Part shown: positions 1 to 4,999 of the stretch, piece by piece
How positions within the stretch are numbered: the stretch's first letter is position 1
Layout of the letters: every line of letters starts with the position of its first letter
DNA from: Chloroflexota bacterium
Lineage (GTDB): Bacteria; Chloroflexota; Dormibacteria; Dormibacterales; Dormibacteraceae
Direction: 5' to 3'
Length of the DNA: 12,489 nucleotides
NCBI GenBank assembly: GCA_005880755.1
Contig: VBGV01000244.1
Location: 1 to 12,489 of the forward strand
Translations under genes and position numbers: made by a program
Notes under the pieces: model-generated
What the model saw: only the letters and a program-made list of their open reading frames with translations
What the model was told of the DNA's origin: nothing
Databases searched by the model: none

Positions 1-1625
1 TCGTCTCCTCGCTTGGCAAGGGGATCACTGCGGCGTCGATCGGGAACATCCTGAAGGCCCGCCACCTCACCGTCTCCCTCCAGAAGCTGGACCCCTACCT
101 CAACGTCGACCCCGGGACGATGAGCCCCTACCAGCACGGGGAGGTGTTCGTCACCGACGACGGTGCGGAAACCGACCTCGATCTCGGGCACTACGAGCGC
201 TTCGTCGACGAGAACCTGACCGTCGCGTCCAACGTGACGACGGGGAAGATCTACCAGGAGGTCATCGCCCGCGAGCGCCGCGGCGACTACCTCGGCGCCA
301 CTGTTCAGGTCATCCCGCATGTCACGAACGTGATCAAGGAGAAGATCCTCCGGGCGTCGAAGGACCCGCAGGCCGACGTCGTCGTGGTCGAGGTGGGTGG
401 GACGGTCGGCGACATCGAGAGCCTTCCATTCCTCGAAGCGATCCGGCAGCTCAAGAACGACGTCGGGCGGCAGAACGTCTTCTACGTGCACTGCTCGCTC
501 GTGCCGGTCGTGCGCGGTCAGGAGATGAAGACCAAGCCGACCCAGCACTCGGTCCAGGCCCTGCGCGCGATCGGAATCCAGCCCGACGCGATCATCTGTC
601 GCTCCGAGCTGCCGATCGACAACGACCTGAAGGAGAAGATCGCGCTGTTCACCGACGTGCCGCGAGAGGCGGTCGTGTCAGTGCCGGACGTGGAGTCGAT
701 CTACGAGGTTCCGCTGATGCTCGAAGCGTCAGGCCTCGGCAAGGTGATGGCCAAGCATTTCGAGCTCGACGAGGCGGCGCACGTCCCGGATCTCGAGCCG
801 TGGACCAGGATGGTCGATCGGATCAAGCACCCGCGAGCCTCGGTGCCGATCGCGATCGTCGGCAAGTACATCCAGCTGCCCGACGCCTACCTGAGCGTCA
901 TCGAGTCGCTGCGACACGCCGGGATCCATCACGGGCTCGACATCGACATTCACTGGGTTTCGTCGGAGAAGCTCGACGCCGGCGACACGTCGCCTCTCAT
1001 GGGAGTGGCGGGCATCGTCGTGCCGGGAGGGTTTGGCTACCGAGGCATCGAGGGCAAGGTCATCGCGTCGCGCTACGCGCGGCACAACCGCATTCCTTAC
1101 CTCGGCTTGTGCCTGGGCATGCAGTGCGCGGTGATCGACTTCGCGCGCGAGACGCTCGATGCGCCGGACGCCAACTCCACGGAGTTCGCGGCCTTCACCT
1201 CGACGCCCGTCATCGACCTCATGCCCGAGCAGCGAAACGTCGACCAGATGGGCGGTTCGATGCGGCTCGGCCTCTATCCGTGCAAGCTGCTGCCCGGTTC
1301 CCGGGCGCACAGGGCGTATGGGGAGGAGGTCGTGTACGAGCGCCACCGCCATCGCTTCGAGTTCAACAACGAATACCGTGAGGTGATGAGCGAGGGGGGC
1401 ATGGTGTTCAGCGGGCTCTCGCCCAACGGACGCCTGGTCGAGATCATCGAGCTGGCCGACCACCCGTGGTTTGTCGCGAGCCAGTTCCACCCGGAGTTCC
1501 GCTCGCGCCCGAACCGGCCGCACCCGCTGTTCCGCGATTTCGTGCGGGCGGCGTTCCTGCAGAGCGGGATCGACCAGATGGAGCTTCGTCCCGCGGAGCT
1601 GCTGGAAGAAACCGAGACACCCTAG
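1..1625 (+). CDS. pyrG: CTP synthase (glutamine-hydrolysing), 5'-truncated by window start
   Basis: Cytosolic enzyme that aminates UTP to CTP using ATP and glutamine, the last step of de novo pyrimidine nucleotide synthesis. The frame is open from base 3, beginning V-S-S-L-G-K-G-I, the P-loop of the synthetase domain. By comparison with E. coli PyrG only about 12 N-terminal codons lie outside the window. Further signatures are KLDPYLNVDPGTMSP, HGEVFVTDDGAETDLDLGHYER (split here: HGEVFVTDDG then AETDLDLGHYER), the GGTVGDIES motif, and KTKPTQHSV. The C-terminal class I glutamine amidotransferase domain has the nucleophile Cys in GLCLGMQ (codon 1110-1112) and the His and Glu of QFHPEF (codons 1488-1490 and 1494-1496), so the triad is intact. 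The ATG at 120 is internal, not the start. The stop at 1623-1625 is followed after 7 nt by the next gene. Confidence 0.98.
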   Translation, partial: VSSLGKGITAASIGNILKARHLTVSLQKLDPYLNVDPGTMSPYQHGEVFVTDDGAETDLDLGHYERFVDENLTVASNVTTGKIYQEVIARERRGDYLGATVQVIPHVTNVIKEKILRASKDPQADVVVVEVGGTVGDIESLPFLEAIRQLKNDVGRQNVFYVHCSLVPVVRGQEMKTKPTQHSVQALRAIGIQPDAIICRSELPIDNDLKEKIALFTDVPREAVVSVPDVESIYEVPLMLEASGLGKVMAKHFELDEAAHVPDLEPWTRMVDRIKHPRASVPIAIVGKYIQLPDAYLSVIESLRHAGIHHGLDIDIHWVSSEKLDAGDTSPLMGVAGIVVPGGFGYRGIEGKVIASRYARHNRIPYLGLCLGMQCAVIDFARETLDAPDANSTEFAAFTSTPVIDLMPEQRNVDQMGGSMRLGLYPCKLLPGSRAHRAYGEEVVYERHRHRFEFNNEYREVMSEGGMVFSGLSPNGRLVEIIELADHPWFVASQFHPEFRSRPNRPHPLFRDFVRAAFLQSGIDQMELRPAELLEETETP

Positions 1626-1632
1626 GACGAAG

Positions 1633-2601
1633 ATGGAGCAGCAGAGGAGCGGGATTCCTTCTTTAGACGCGCAGCGCGAACTGTCGTTCGAGCTCGTGCA
1701 TGCGACCGAGGCTGCGGCGCTTGCGTGTGCCGGGTTCCTCGGCAAAGGAGACCCGGACGGCGTGAGCGATGCCGCCGGCCACGCCATGCGCGGCGCGCTC
1801 GAGCAGTCGGGGTTGACCGCCACCGTGGTCTTGAGCCCACGCCACCAGGCGCATCTCCCGCATGGCCTTGTGATCACTGGTGGAGGGCGCAAGGTCGACC
1901 TGGGCGTGTACCCGGTCGAGGGCGCGAGCCAGGTCGCGCGGGGGCACATCAACGCGGTCTCGCTGCTGGTGGCGGTCGAGCCTGGCGGATTTGCCCACGT
2001 GCCCGCCACCTCTCAGGTCGAGAAGTTCGTCGCCGGTCCCGGGGCTCGGGGCGCGATCGACCTGGACGATCCGATGATCGACAACCTGCGGCGAATTGCG
2101 TTCGCCCGAGACGTCCGGGTGCAGGACCTCACCGTCGCCATCCTCGAGCGGCCGCGCCACCAGGAGCTCATCGCCGAGGTGGCTGGGACCGGCGCCCGCA
2201 TCCGGACGCTGGAGGAAGGCGATTTCGCCAGCGCGGTGATGGCCGCCCTGCCGGGAAGCGGGATCGATGCGGCGATCGGGATCGGCGACCTGCACGCGAC
2301 GCTCATCGCAGCGTGCGCGGTCAAGTGCCTGGGCGGAGAGTTCCTGGCCCGGCTCATGCCTCGCAACGACGAGGAGAAGAAGGCGGTCGGAGACAAGGCT
2401 TCCCACGTCTACGGCCTCGGCGAGCTGGCCCCCGCCGCCGACATCGCGGTCGCCATCACCGGCGTCACGGGCGGTCCGCTCCTGCCGGGCGTGACGTTTG
2501 CGAGCGGCTATGCCGAGACCTCGTCCCTGGTGATCTCCAGCCGGCACGCCACCGTCCGCCGGCTCACGACCCAGCATCACCTGGCCCGAGGCGCCGGCTA
2601 G
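1633..2601 (+). CDS. GlpX-type (class II) fructose-bisphosphatase homologue, probably catalytically inactive
   Basis: 322-aa member of the GlpX/class II FBPase family, recognised along its whole length. Family matches include L-x-H-A-T-E-A-A-A-L near residues 21-30, GKGD at 37-40, PVEGA 94-98, GARGAIDLDDP 137-147, DLTVAILERPRHQELIAE 165-182, LPGSGIDAAIGIG 206-218 and KCLGGEF 231-237. Known active members hydrolyse fructose-1,6-bisphosphate (and often sedoheptulose-1,7-bisphosphate) with Mg/Mn. Here the G-E-G-E-x-D-E-A-P motif reads SPRHQAHLP (67-75 region), the D of D-P-x-E-G-T is Tyr93, and the G-G-A-P-E-G motif reads DLHAT (219-223). Only Asp40 and Glu96 of the metal-site acids remain. The ATG at 1633 was chosen because an AGGA (1624-1627) precedes it by 5 nt and the homology starts soon after; the frame is open further upstream inside pyrG. 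It is probably co-transcribed with pyrG. The family assignment is firm; loss of activity is inferred. Confidence 0.85.
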   Translation: MEQQRSGIPSLDAQRELSFELVHATEAAALACAGFLGKGDPDGVSDAAGHAMRGALEQSGLTATVVLSPRHQAHLPHGLVITGGGRKVDLGVYPVEGASQVARGHINAVSLLVAVEPGGFAHVPATSQVEKFVAGPGARGAIDLDDPMIDNLRRIAFARDVRVQDLTVAILERPRHQELIAEVAGTGARIRTLEEGDFASAVMAALPGSGIDAAIGIGDLHATLIAACAVKCLGGEFLARLMPRNDEEKKAVGDKASHVYGLGELAPAADIAVAITGVTGGPLLPGVTFASGYAETSSLVISSRHATVRRLTTQHHLARGAG

Positions 2602-2661
2602 CGGCCGAGTCCGGCTGCGGATTAGCAATCCCCTGGGGCGGGTATCTAATAGACGGATCCC
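2602..2661 (+). promoter_or_regulatory. Possible promoter upstream of the M50-like gene
   Basis: This 60-nt gap is locally AT-richer than its surroundings. It has a TATCTAAT stretch at 2643-2650 usable as a -10 element and TTAGCA at 2622-2627 as a poor -35, with sub-optimal spacing of about 15 bp. The -10-like box lies 11-19 nt before the ATG at 2662, and no clear Shine-Dalgarno sequence precedes that ATG, so a very short leader or a leaderless transcript would fit. This is a sequence-only guess. Confidence 0.3.
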
Positions 2662-3546
2662 ATGAGTCAGAACGACCCCTACATGCCGCCGCAGGGCGGC
2701 CAGTACATCCCCCCGCCGCCTCCCTACCAGGCGACCTCGGACATTCCGCCGCAGTCGCCGTACCACTATTCGCCCGCGCCGCAGGGGTCGAACAGGAGCA
2801 CGCTGGGTTGGCTGGGCTCCGCTGCCCTGGCTGTTTGGGCGGTGGTGAAGTACGGCCTGGTATTCCTCGTCAAGATTCCCGCCCTCGCCACCCTCTTCTC
2901 CGCGCTGGTCAGCTTCGGGGCGTACTCCCTCCTCTACGGAGGCTGGTTTGCGGTTGCGCTCGTGGTGATGCTCTTCGTCCACGAGATGGGCCATGTCCTG
3001 GAGATCCGGCGCCAGGGAATGCGGGCGACGGCGCCGATTTTCATTCCATTTCTCGGAGCCGCGATCTTCCAGCGTCAGCACCCGACCGACGCCCTGAAAC
3101 AGGCTCAGATCGGCATCGCCGGACCCATCGCCGGCACGATCGGTGCGACGGCGGCGTGGATCCTTTACGGCGCGACGCAGAATCCCGTGTTCTTGCTGGC
3201 GGCTTCGATCGGGTTCTTTCTGAACATCTTCAACCTGATCCCCATCTGGCAGCTCGACGGCGCCTGGATCCTGGCACCGGTGTCGCCTTGGTTTCAGGTC
3301 GTGGGCCTGGGCATGATCGCTGTGAGCGTCCTGGTCTTCCACTTCGCGAGCTTCTTCCTGATCATCATCGCCTTGCTCGGGATCCAGACCATGCGGGCAG
3401 GGTTCAGGAACGCCAAGAACCCTTATTACGCCTCAGTTCCCGCGCAGGCGCGCCTGGCGTTGGGGGCGGCGTGGCTGGGTCTCGTCCTTTACCTGGGCGT
3501 GATGACCTTCCAGGCTGAGAGTTTGTTCGTCTCGTTCGCTCGGTAA
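2662..3546 (+). CDS. Site-2 protease-like M50 family membrane metalloprotease with proline-rich N-terminal tail
   Basis: 294-aa polytopic membrane protein. Residues 1-45 are a Pro/Gln/Tyr-rich, probably disordered cytoplasmic tail (PPQGGQYIPPPPPY region). Hydrophobic segments follow, the first around 50-75. The zinc-protease motif HEMGH is at 107-111 in a membrane helix, G-I-A-G-P-I-A-G at 151-158, and the second M50 signature N-L-I-P-I-W-Q-L-D-G at 191-200 supplies the third metal ligand Asp199. All three expected ligands (H107, H111, D199) are present, so it should be active. The segment RATAPIFIPFLGA (121-133) is typical of the site-2 protease family common in Chloroflexota and Actinomycetota. 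No PDZ or CBS domain is visible. The substrate is unknown; relatives cleave membrane-bound regulators. It lies 20 nt before rpmE. Start ATG 2662 has no evident Shine-Dalgarno sequence. Confidence 0.88.
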   Translation: MSQNDPYMPPQGGQYIPPPPPYQATSDIPPQSPYHYSPAPQGSNRSTLGWLGSAALAVWAVVKYGLVFLVKIPALATLFSALVSFGAYSLLYGGWFAVALVVMLFVHEMGHVLEIRRQGMRATAPIFIPFLGAAIFQRQHPTDALKQAQIGIAGPIAGTIGATAAWILYGATQNPVFLLAASIGFFLNIFNLIPIWQLDGAWILAPVSPWFQVVGLGMIAVSVLVFHFASFFLIIIALLGIQTMRAGFRNAKNPYYASVPAQARLALGAAWLGLVLYLGVMTFQAESLFVSFAR

Positions 3547-3554
3547 ACTACCCC

Positions 3555-3559
3555 AGGAG
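3555..3559 (+). promoter_or_regulatory. Ribosome-binding site deciding the TTG start of rpmE
   Basis: AGGAG lies 7 nt ahead of the TTG at 3567, which begins K-A-Q-I-H-P, the normal L31 N-terminus. No ATG or GTG in frame gives a full-length L31, so this site supports the TTG start. Confidence 0.75.
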
Positions 3560-3566
3560 TCATCCC

Positions 3567-3776
3567 TTGAAAGCACAGATCCATCCCACCTACTACGAAG
3601 ACGCGGTCGTGACCTGCGCATGCGGGAACACGTTCACGACCGGTTCCACGCGTAAGGAGCTCAAGACGGAGATCTGCTCCGTCTGCCATCCGTTCTTCAC
3701 GGGCACGCAGCGCATCGTGGACACCGGCGGACAGGTCGAGCGGTTCCGGAAGCGGGCTGCTAAGACCCGGGTGTAG
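3567..3776 (+). CDS. rpmE: 50S ribosomal protein L31, zinc-binding form
   Basis: 69-aa L31 of the large ribosomal subunit, bridging to the 30S subunit. It starts at a TTG with a good ribosome-binding site. The core is K-A-Q-I-H-P-x-Y, then C17-A-C19-G-N-x-F-x-T-G-S-T, then I-C37-S-V-C40-H-P-F-F-T-G, ending V-E-R-F-R-K-R. The four cysteines (C-x-C and C-x-x-C) mark the zinc-containing C+ form; a zinc-free C- paralogue might exist elsewhere under Zur control but none is seen here. Length is normal (about 65-75 aa). Its TAG stop at 3774-3776 directly abuts an ATG at 3777 of the DUF1385 gene, suggesting coupled translation. rpmE next to prfA is a widespread bacterial linkage. Confidence 0.97.
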   Translation: MKAQIHPTYYEDAVVTCACGNTFTTGSTRKELKTEICSVCHPFFTGTQRIVDTGGQVERFRKRAAKTRV

Positions 3777-4721
3777 ATGCCTAACCCGGAGGTAAGTGCT
3801 CCGGTGGCCCAGGCAAAACCGAAGGCCGAGCAGCCGTTCTTCTATGGAGGCCAGGCCGTCATCGAAGGCGTGATGATGCGCGGCAAGCGGTACTACGCGG
3901 TCGCTGTTCGGCTGCCGACCACCAAGGAGATCGTGGTCGACCGTGGCGAGCTCAAGGCGCCCATCTACACGCATCCGCTGTGGAAGCTGCCCTTTGTGCG
4001 TGGGCTGGCGTTGATCGGCGAGCAGCTTCACCTGGGCATGAAGTCGCTCATCTGGTCGGCCAACATGAACGCCGGCAGCCAGAACATCGAGATCGGCAAA
4101 AAAGAGATCACCGGCTCGGTCGCGATGGCGGGCGTCTTCGCGCTCGTGATCTTCATCGGCTTGCCGCTCCTGCTGGCGAGCTTTGCCGTGCACCGCAGCG
4201 GGAGCTTTCTGTTCGTTCTTGTCGAGGGTTTGATCCGCGTCGGCCTGGTCCTCGGCTACCTCGCCGCGATTGCGCTGCTGCCCGACGTGCGACGGGTTTT
4301 CCAGTACCACGGCGCGGAGCACAAGACGATCAACGCTTTCGAGTCCGGCTGGACGCTCGACGTGCCGTCGGTGCGCCGCGCGAGCACGCTGCATCCGCGC
4401 TGCGGGACCGGGTTCCTCCTCGTCGTGCTCGTGGTCAGCGTCATCGTCTTCAGCATCGTCGCGGTGTTTCACCCCAACCTGTTCTGGCTGGTGGTGAGCC
4501 GCCTGCTTGCCATCCCGCTCATCGCGGGCGTCGGCTTCGAGCTGATCCGGTTCATGGCCCGCCATCGCTACAACCCGATCGTCCGCGTCGCGCTCCTTCC
4601 CGTGCTGGGAACGCAGAAGTTCACCACGCGCGAACCCTCCGACGACATGCTCGAGGTCGCGATCACCGCCTTCAACAGCGCCCGAGAGGGTGAGGAGGAA
4701 ACGGCCGGAGCAGCAGCGTGA
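3777..4721 (+). CDS. DUF1385 family membrane protein (YqhQ-like)
   Basis: 314-aa integral membrane protein of the DUF1385 family (B. subtilis YqhQ); no biochemical role is firmly known to me. Family marks are F-Y-G-G-Q-A-V-I-E-G-V-M-M-R-G (residues 22-36), P-F-V-R-G near 73-77, and F-Q-Y-H-G-A-E-H-K-T-I-N-A-F-E (about 179-193), followed by L-H-P-R-C-G-T-G-F. At least four hydrophobic segments lie at roughly 110-140, 145-165, 210-230 and 235-255. The cluster rpmE-DUF1385-prfA is recurrent in Terrabacteria. Start choice is uncertain. The ATG at 3777 touches the rpmE stop but lacks a Shine-Dalgarno; an in-frame GTG at 3804 has a strong GGAGGT (3788-3793) 10 nt upstream and may be the real start, removing nine residues. 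The stop TGA overlaps the first bases of the R repeat (GA at 4720-4721). Confidence 0.9.
   Translation: MPNPEVSAPVAQAKPKAEQPFFYGGQAVIEGVMMRGKRYYAVAVRLPTTKEIVVDRGELKAPIYTHPLWKLPFVRGLALIGEQLHLGMKSLIWSANMNAGSQNIEIGKKEITGSVAMAGVFALVIFIGLPLLLASFAVHRSGSFLFVLVEGLIRVGLVLGYLAAIALLPDVRRVFQYHGAEHKTINAFESGWTLDVPSVRRASTLHPRCGTGFLLVVLVVSVIVFSIVAVFHPNLFWLVVSRLLAIPLIAGVGFELIRFMARHRYNPIVRVALLPVLGTQKFTTREPSDDMLEVAITAFNSAREGEEETAGAAA
3788..3793 (+). promoter_or_regulatory. Strong Shine-Dalgarno favouring an internal GTG start for DUF1385
   Basis: GGAGGT lies 10 nt upstream of an in-frame GTG at 3804-3806. The ATG at 3777 has no comparable site. The conserved domain begins about 12 codons after the GTG, so both starts give an intact domain. 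Confidence 0.5.
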
Positions 4722-4726
4722 AAAGG

Positions 4727-4752
4727 CACAAGGGGGGCAGGCCCCCCTTGTG
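4727..4752. repeat. R hairpin, copy 1 (12-bp perfect inverted repeat)
   Basis: Arms CACAAGGGGGGC and GCCCCCCTTGTG are perfect reverse complements around a 2-nt AG centre, six bases after the DUF1385 stop. No T-run follows on the + strand (next is GGGAACCCCCC). On the - strand the stem is followed by CCTTTTC, a short T-run. A second C6 tract downstream could compete for pairing with the G6 run. Confidence 0.9.
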
Positions 4753-4802
4753 GGGAACCCCCCAAGGACGTCGAGGGGCTGTCTCTACGCTGTTCAGTGG
4801 CG

Positions 4803-4825
4803 GTTGCCCGGCGGAGCCGGGCAAC
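4803..4825. repeat. H hairpin, copy 1 (10-bp perfect inverted repeat)
   Basis: Arms GTTGCCCGGC and GCCGGGCAAC flank a GGA loop. It lies 14 nt ahead of the ATG of the short prfA-like ORF and is followed by GCGGGAAAG, a weak ribosome-binding site. Confidence 0.9.
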
Positions 4826-4839
4826 GCGGGAAAGACGAC

Positions 4840-4917
4840 ATGATCGATCGACTCGAGTCGATCGCGCGCCGCTATCGCGAGAAAAGGCACAAGGGGGGCA
4901 GGCCCCCCTTGTGGTAA
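4840..4917 (+). CDS. 25-codon mini-ORF duplicating the RF1 N-terminus (truncated prfA copy or leader ORF)
   Basis: The ATG at 4840 opens M-I-D-R-L-E-S-I-A-R-R-Y-R-E, identical to the start of RF1 encoded at 5000. It then continues K-R-H-K-G-G-R-P-P-L-W, encoded by the R2 hairpin, and ends at TAA 4915-4917, two bases beyond that hairpin. It therefore looks like a fragment of prfA created by tandem duplication. A weak GGGA (4828-4831) lies 8 nt upstream, so translation is possible. Whether it is made is unknown. It could act as an upstream ORF affecting prfA, or be an inert duplication scar. The frame is also open upstream to 4690, but that longer reading overlaps the DUF1385 gene and both hairpins and is unlikely to be real. 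Confidence 0.45.
   Translation: MIDRLESIARRYREKRHKGGRPPLW
4845..4864. repeat. 20-bp perfect palindrome in the prfA start copy 1
   Basis: CGATCGACTCGAGTCGATCG is its own reverse complement. It covers codons 2-9 of the duplicated prfA start. The same palindrome recurs at 5005-5024 in the real gene. Confidence 0.85.
4888..4913. repeat. R hairpin, copy 2 (12-bp perfect inverted repeat)
   Basis: Identical in arms and centre to the copy at 4727-4752, but here it lies inside the 3' half of the 25-codon ORF. It is followed by GTAAACCCCCC, and again there is no T-run on the + strand. Confidence 0.9.
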
Positions 4918-4962
4918 ACCCCCCTCTGGACTTGAACGCGCCTGCATCATCGGATCGTGGCG

Positions 4963-4985
4963 GTTGCCCGGCAAAGCCGGGCAAC
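4963..4985. repeat. H hairpin, copy 2, abutting the prfA ribosome-binding site
   Basis: Arms GTTGCCCGGC and GCCGGGCAAC, identical to copy 1, with loop AAA in place of GGA. It ends 2 nt before GGGAG (4988-4992), which is 7 nt upstream of the TTG start of prfA. It could influence ribosome access if it forms in the mRNA. Confidence 0.9.
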
Positions 4986-4999
4986 GCGGGAGCACGAAT

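Larger units (their letters stand above)
4720..4881 (+). repeat. Direct repeat, upstream unit (R1-spacer-H1-prfA start copy)
   Basis: First copy of a roughly 160-bp unit. It contains, in order: GAAAAGGCACAAGG and the R hairpin; an A2C6 tract; an unconserved spacer of about 33 nt (roughly 4764-4796); GTGGCG and the H hairpin followed by GCGGGA; and 42 nt matching the first 14 codons of prfA (4840-4881). The match to the downstream unit is essentially exact in R, H (apart from its loop) and the prfA part, and poor in the spacer and the bases just before the start codon. Its left edge supplies the last two bases of the DUF1385 stop codon. Confidence 0.9.

Noticed and set aside
1663..3342. 559-codon open frame on the - strand
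   Set aside because: Antisense to the GlpX-like and M50 genes, low-complexity Arg/Asp/His composition, no motif; a codon-position shadow.
1725..3518. 597-codon open frame on the + strand, out of frame
   Set aside because: Spans two recognised genes in another frame with Arg/Pro/Gly-rich shadow composition.
4727..4752. R hairpin as a rho-independent terminator for DUF1385
   Set aside because: No U-tract follows on the + strand. The - strand has CCTTTTC after the stem, but there is no - strand gene to terminate. It may still stabilise the mRNA 3' end.
4690..4917. 75-codon ORF across the DUF1385 end and the first repeat unit
   Set aside because: Overlaps DUF1385 in another frame and crosses R1 and H1. 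Only its last 25 codons, with a separate ATG at 4840, merit attention.
4964..4999. Earlier TTG start for prfA giving 12 extra residues
   Set aside because: The TTG at 4964 lies in the 5' arm of the H hairpin with no ribosome-binding site, and the extra residues do not resemble RF1.
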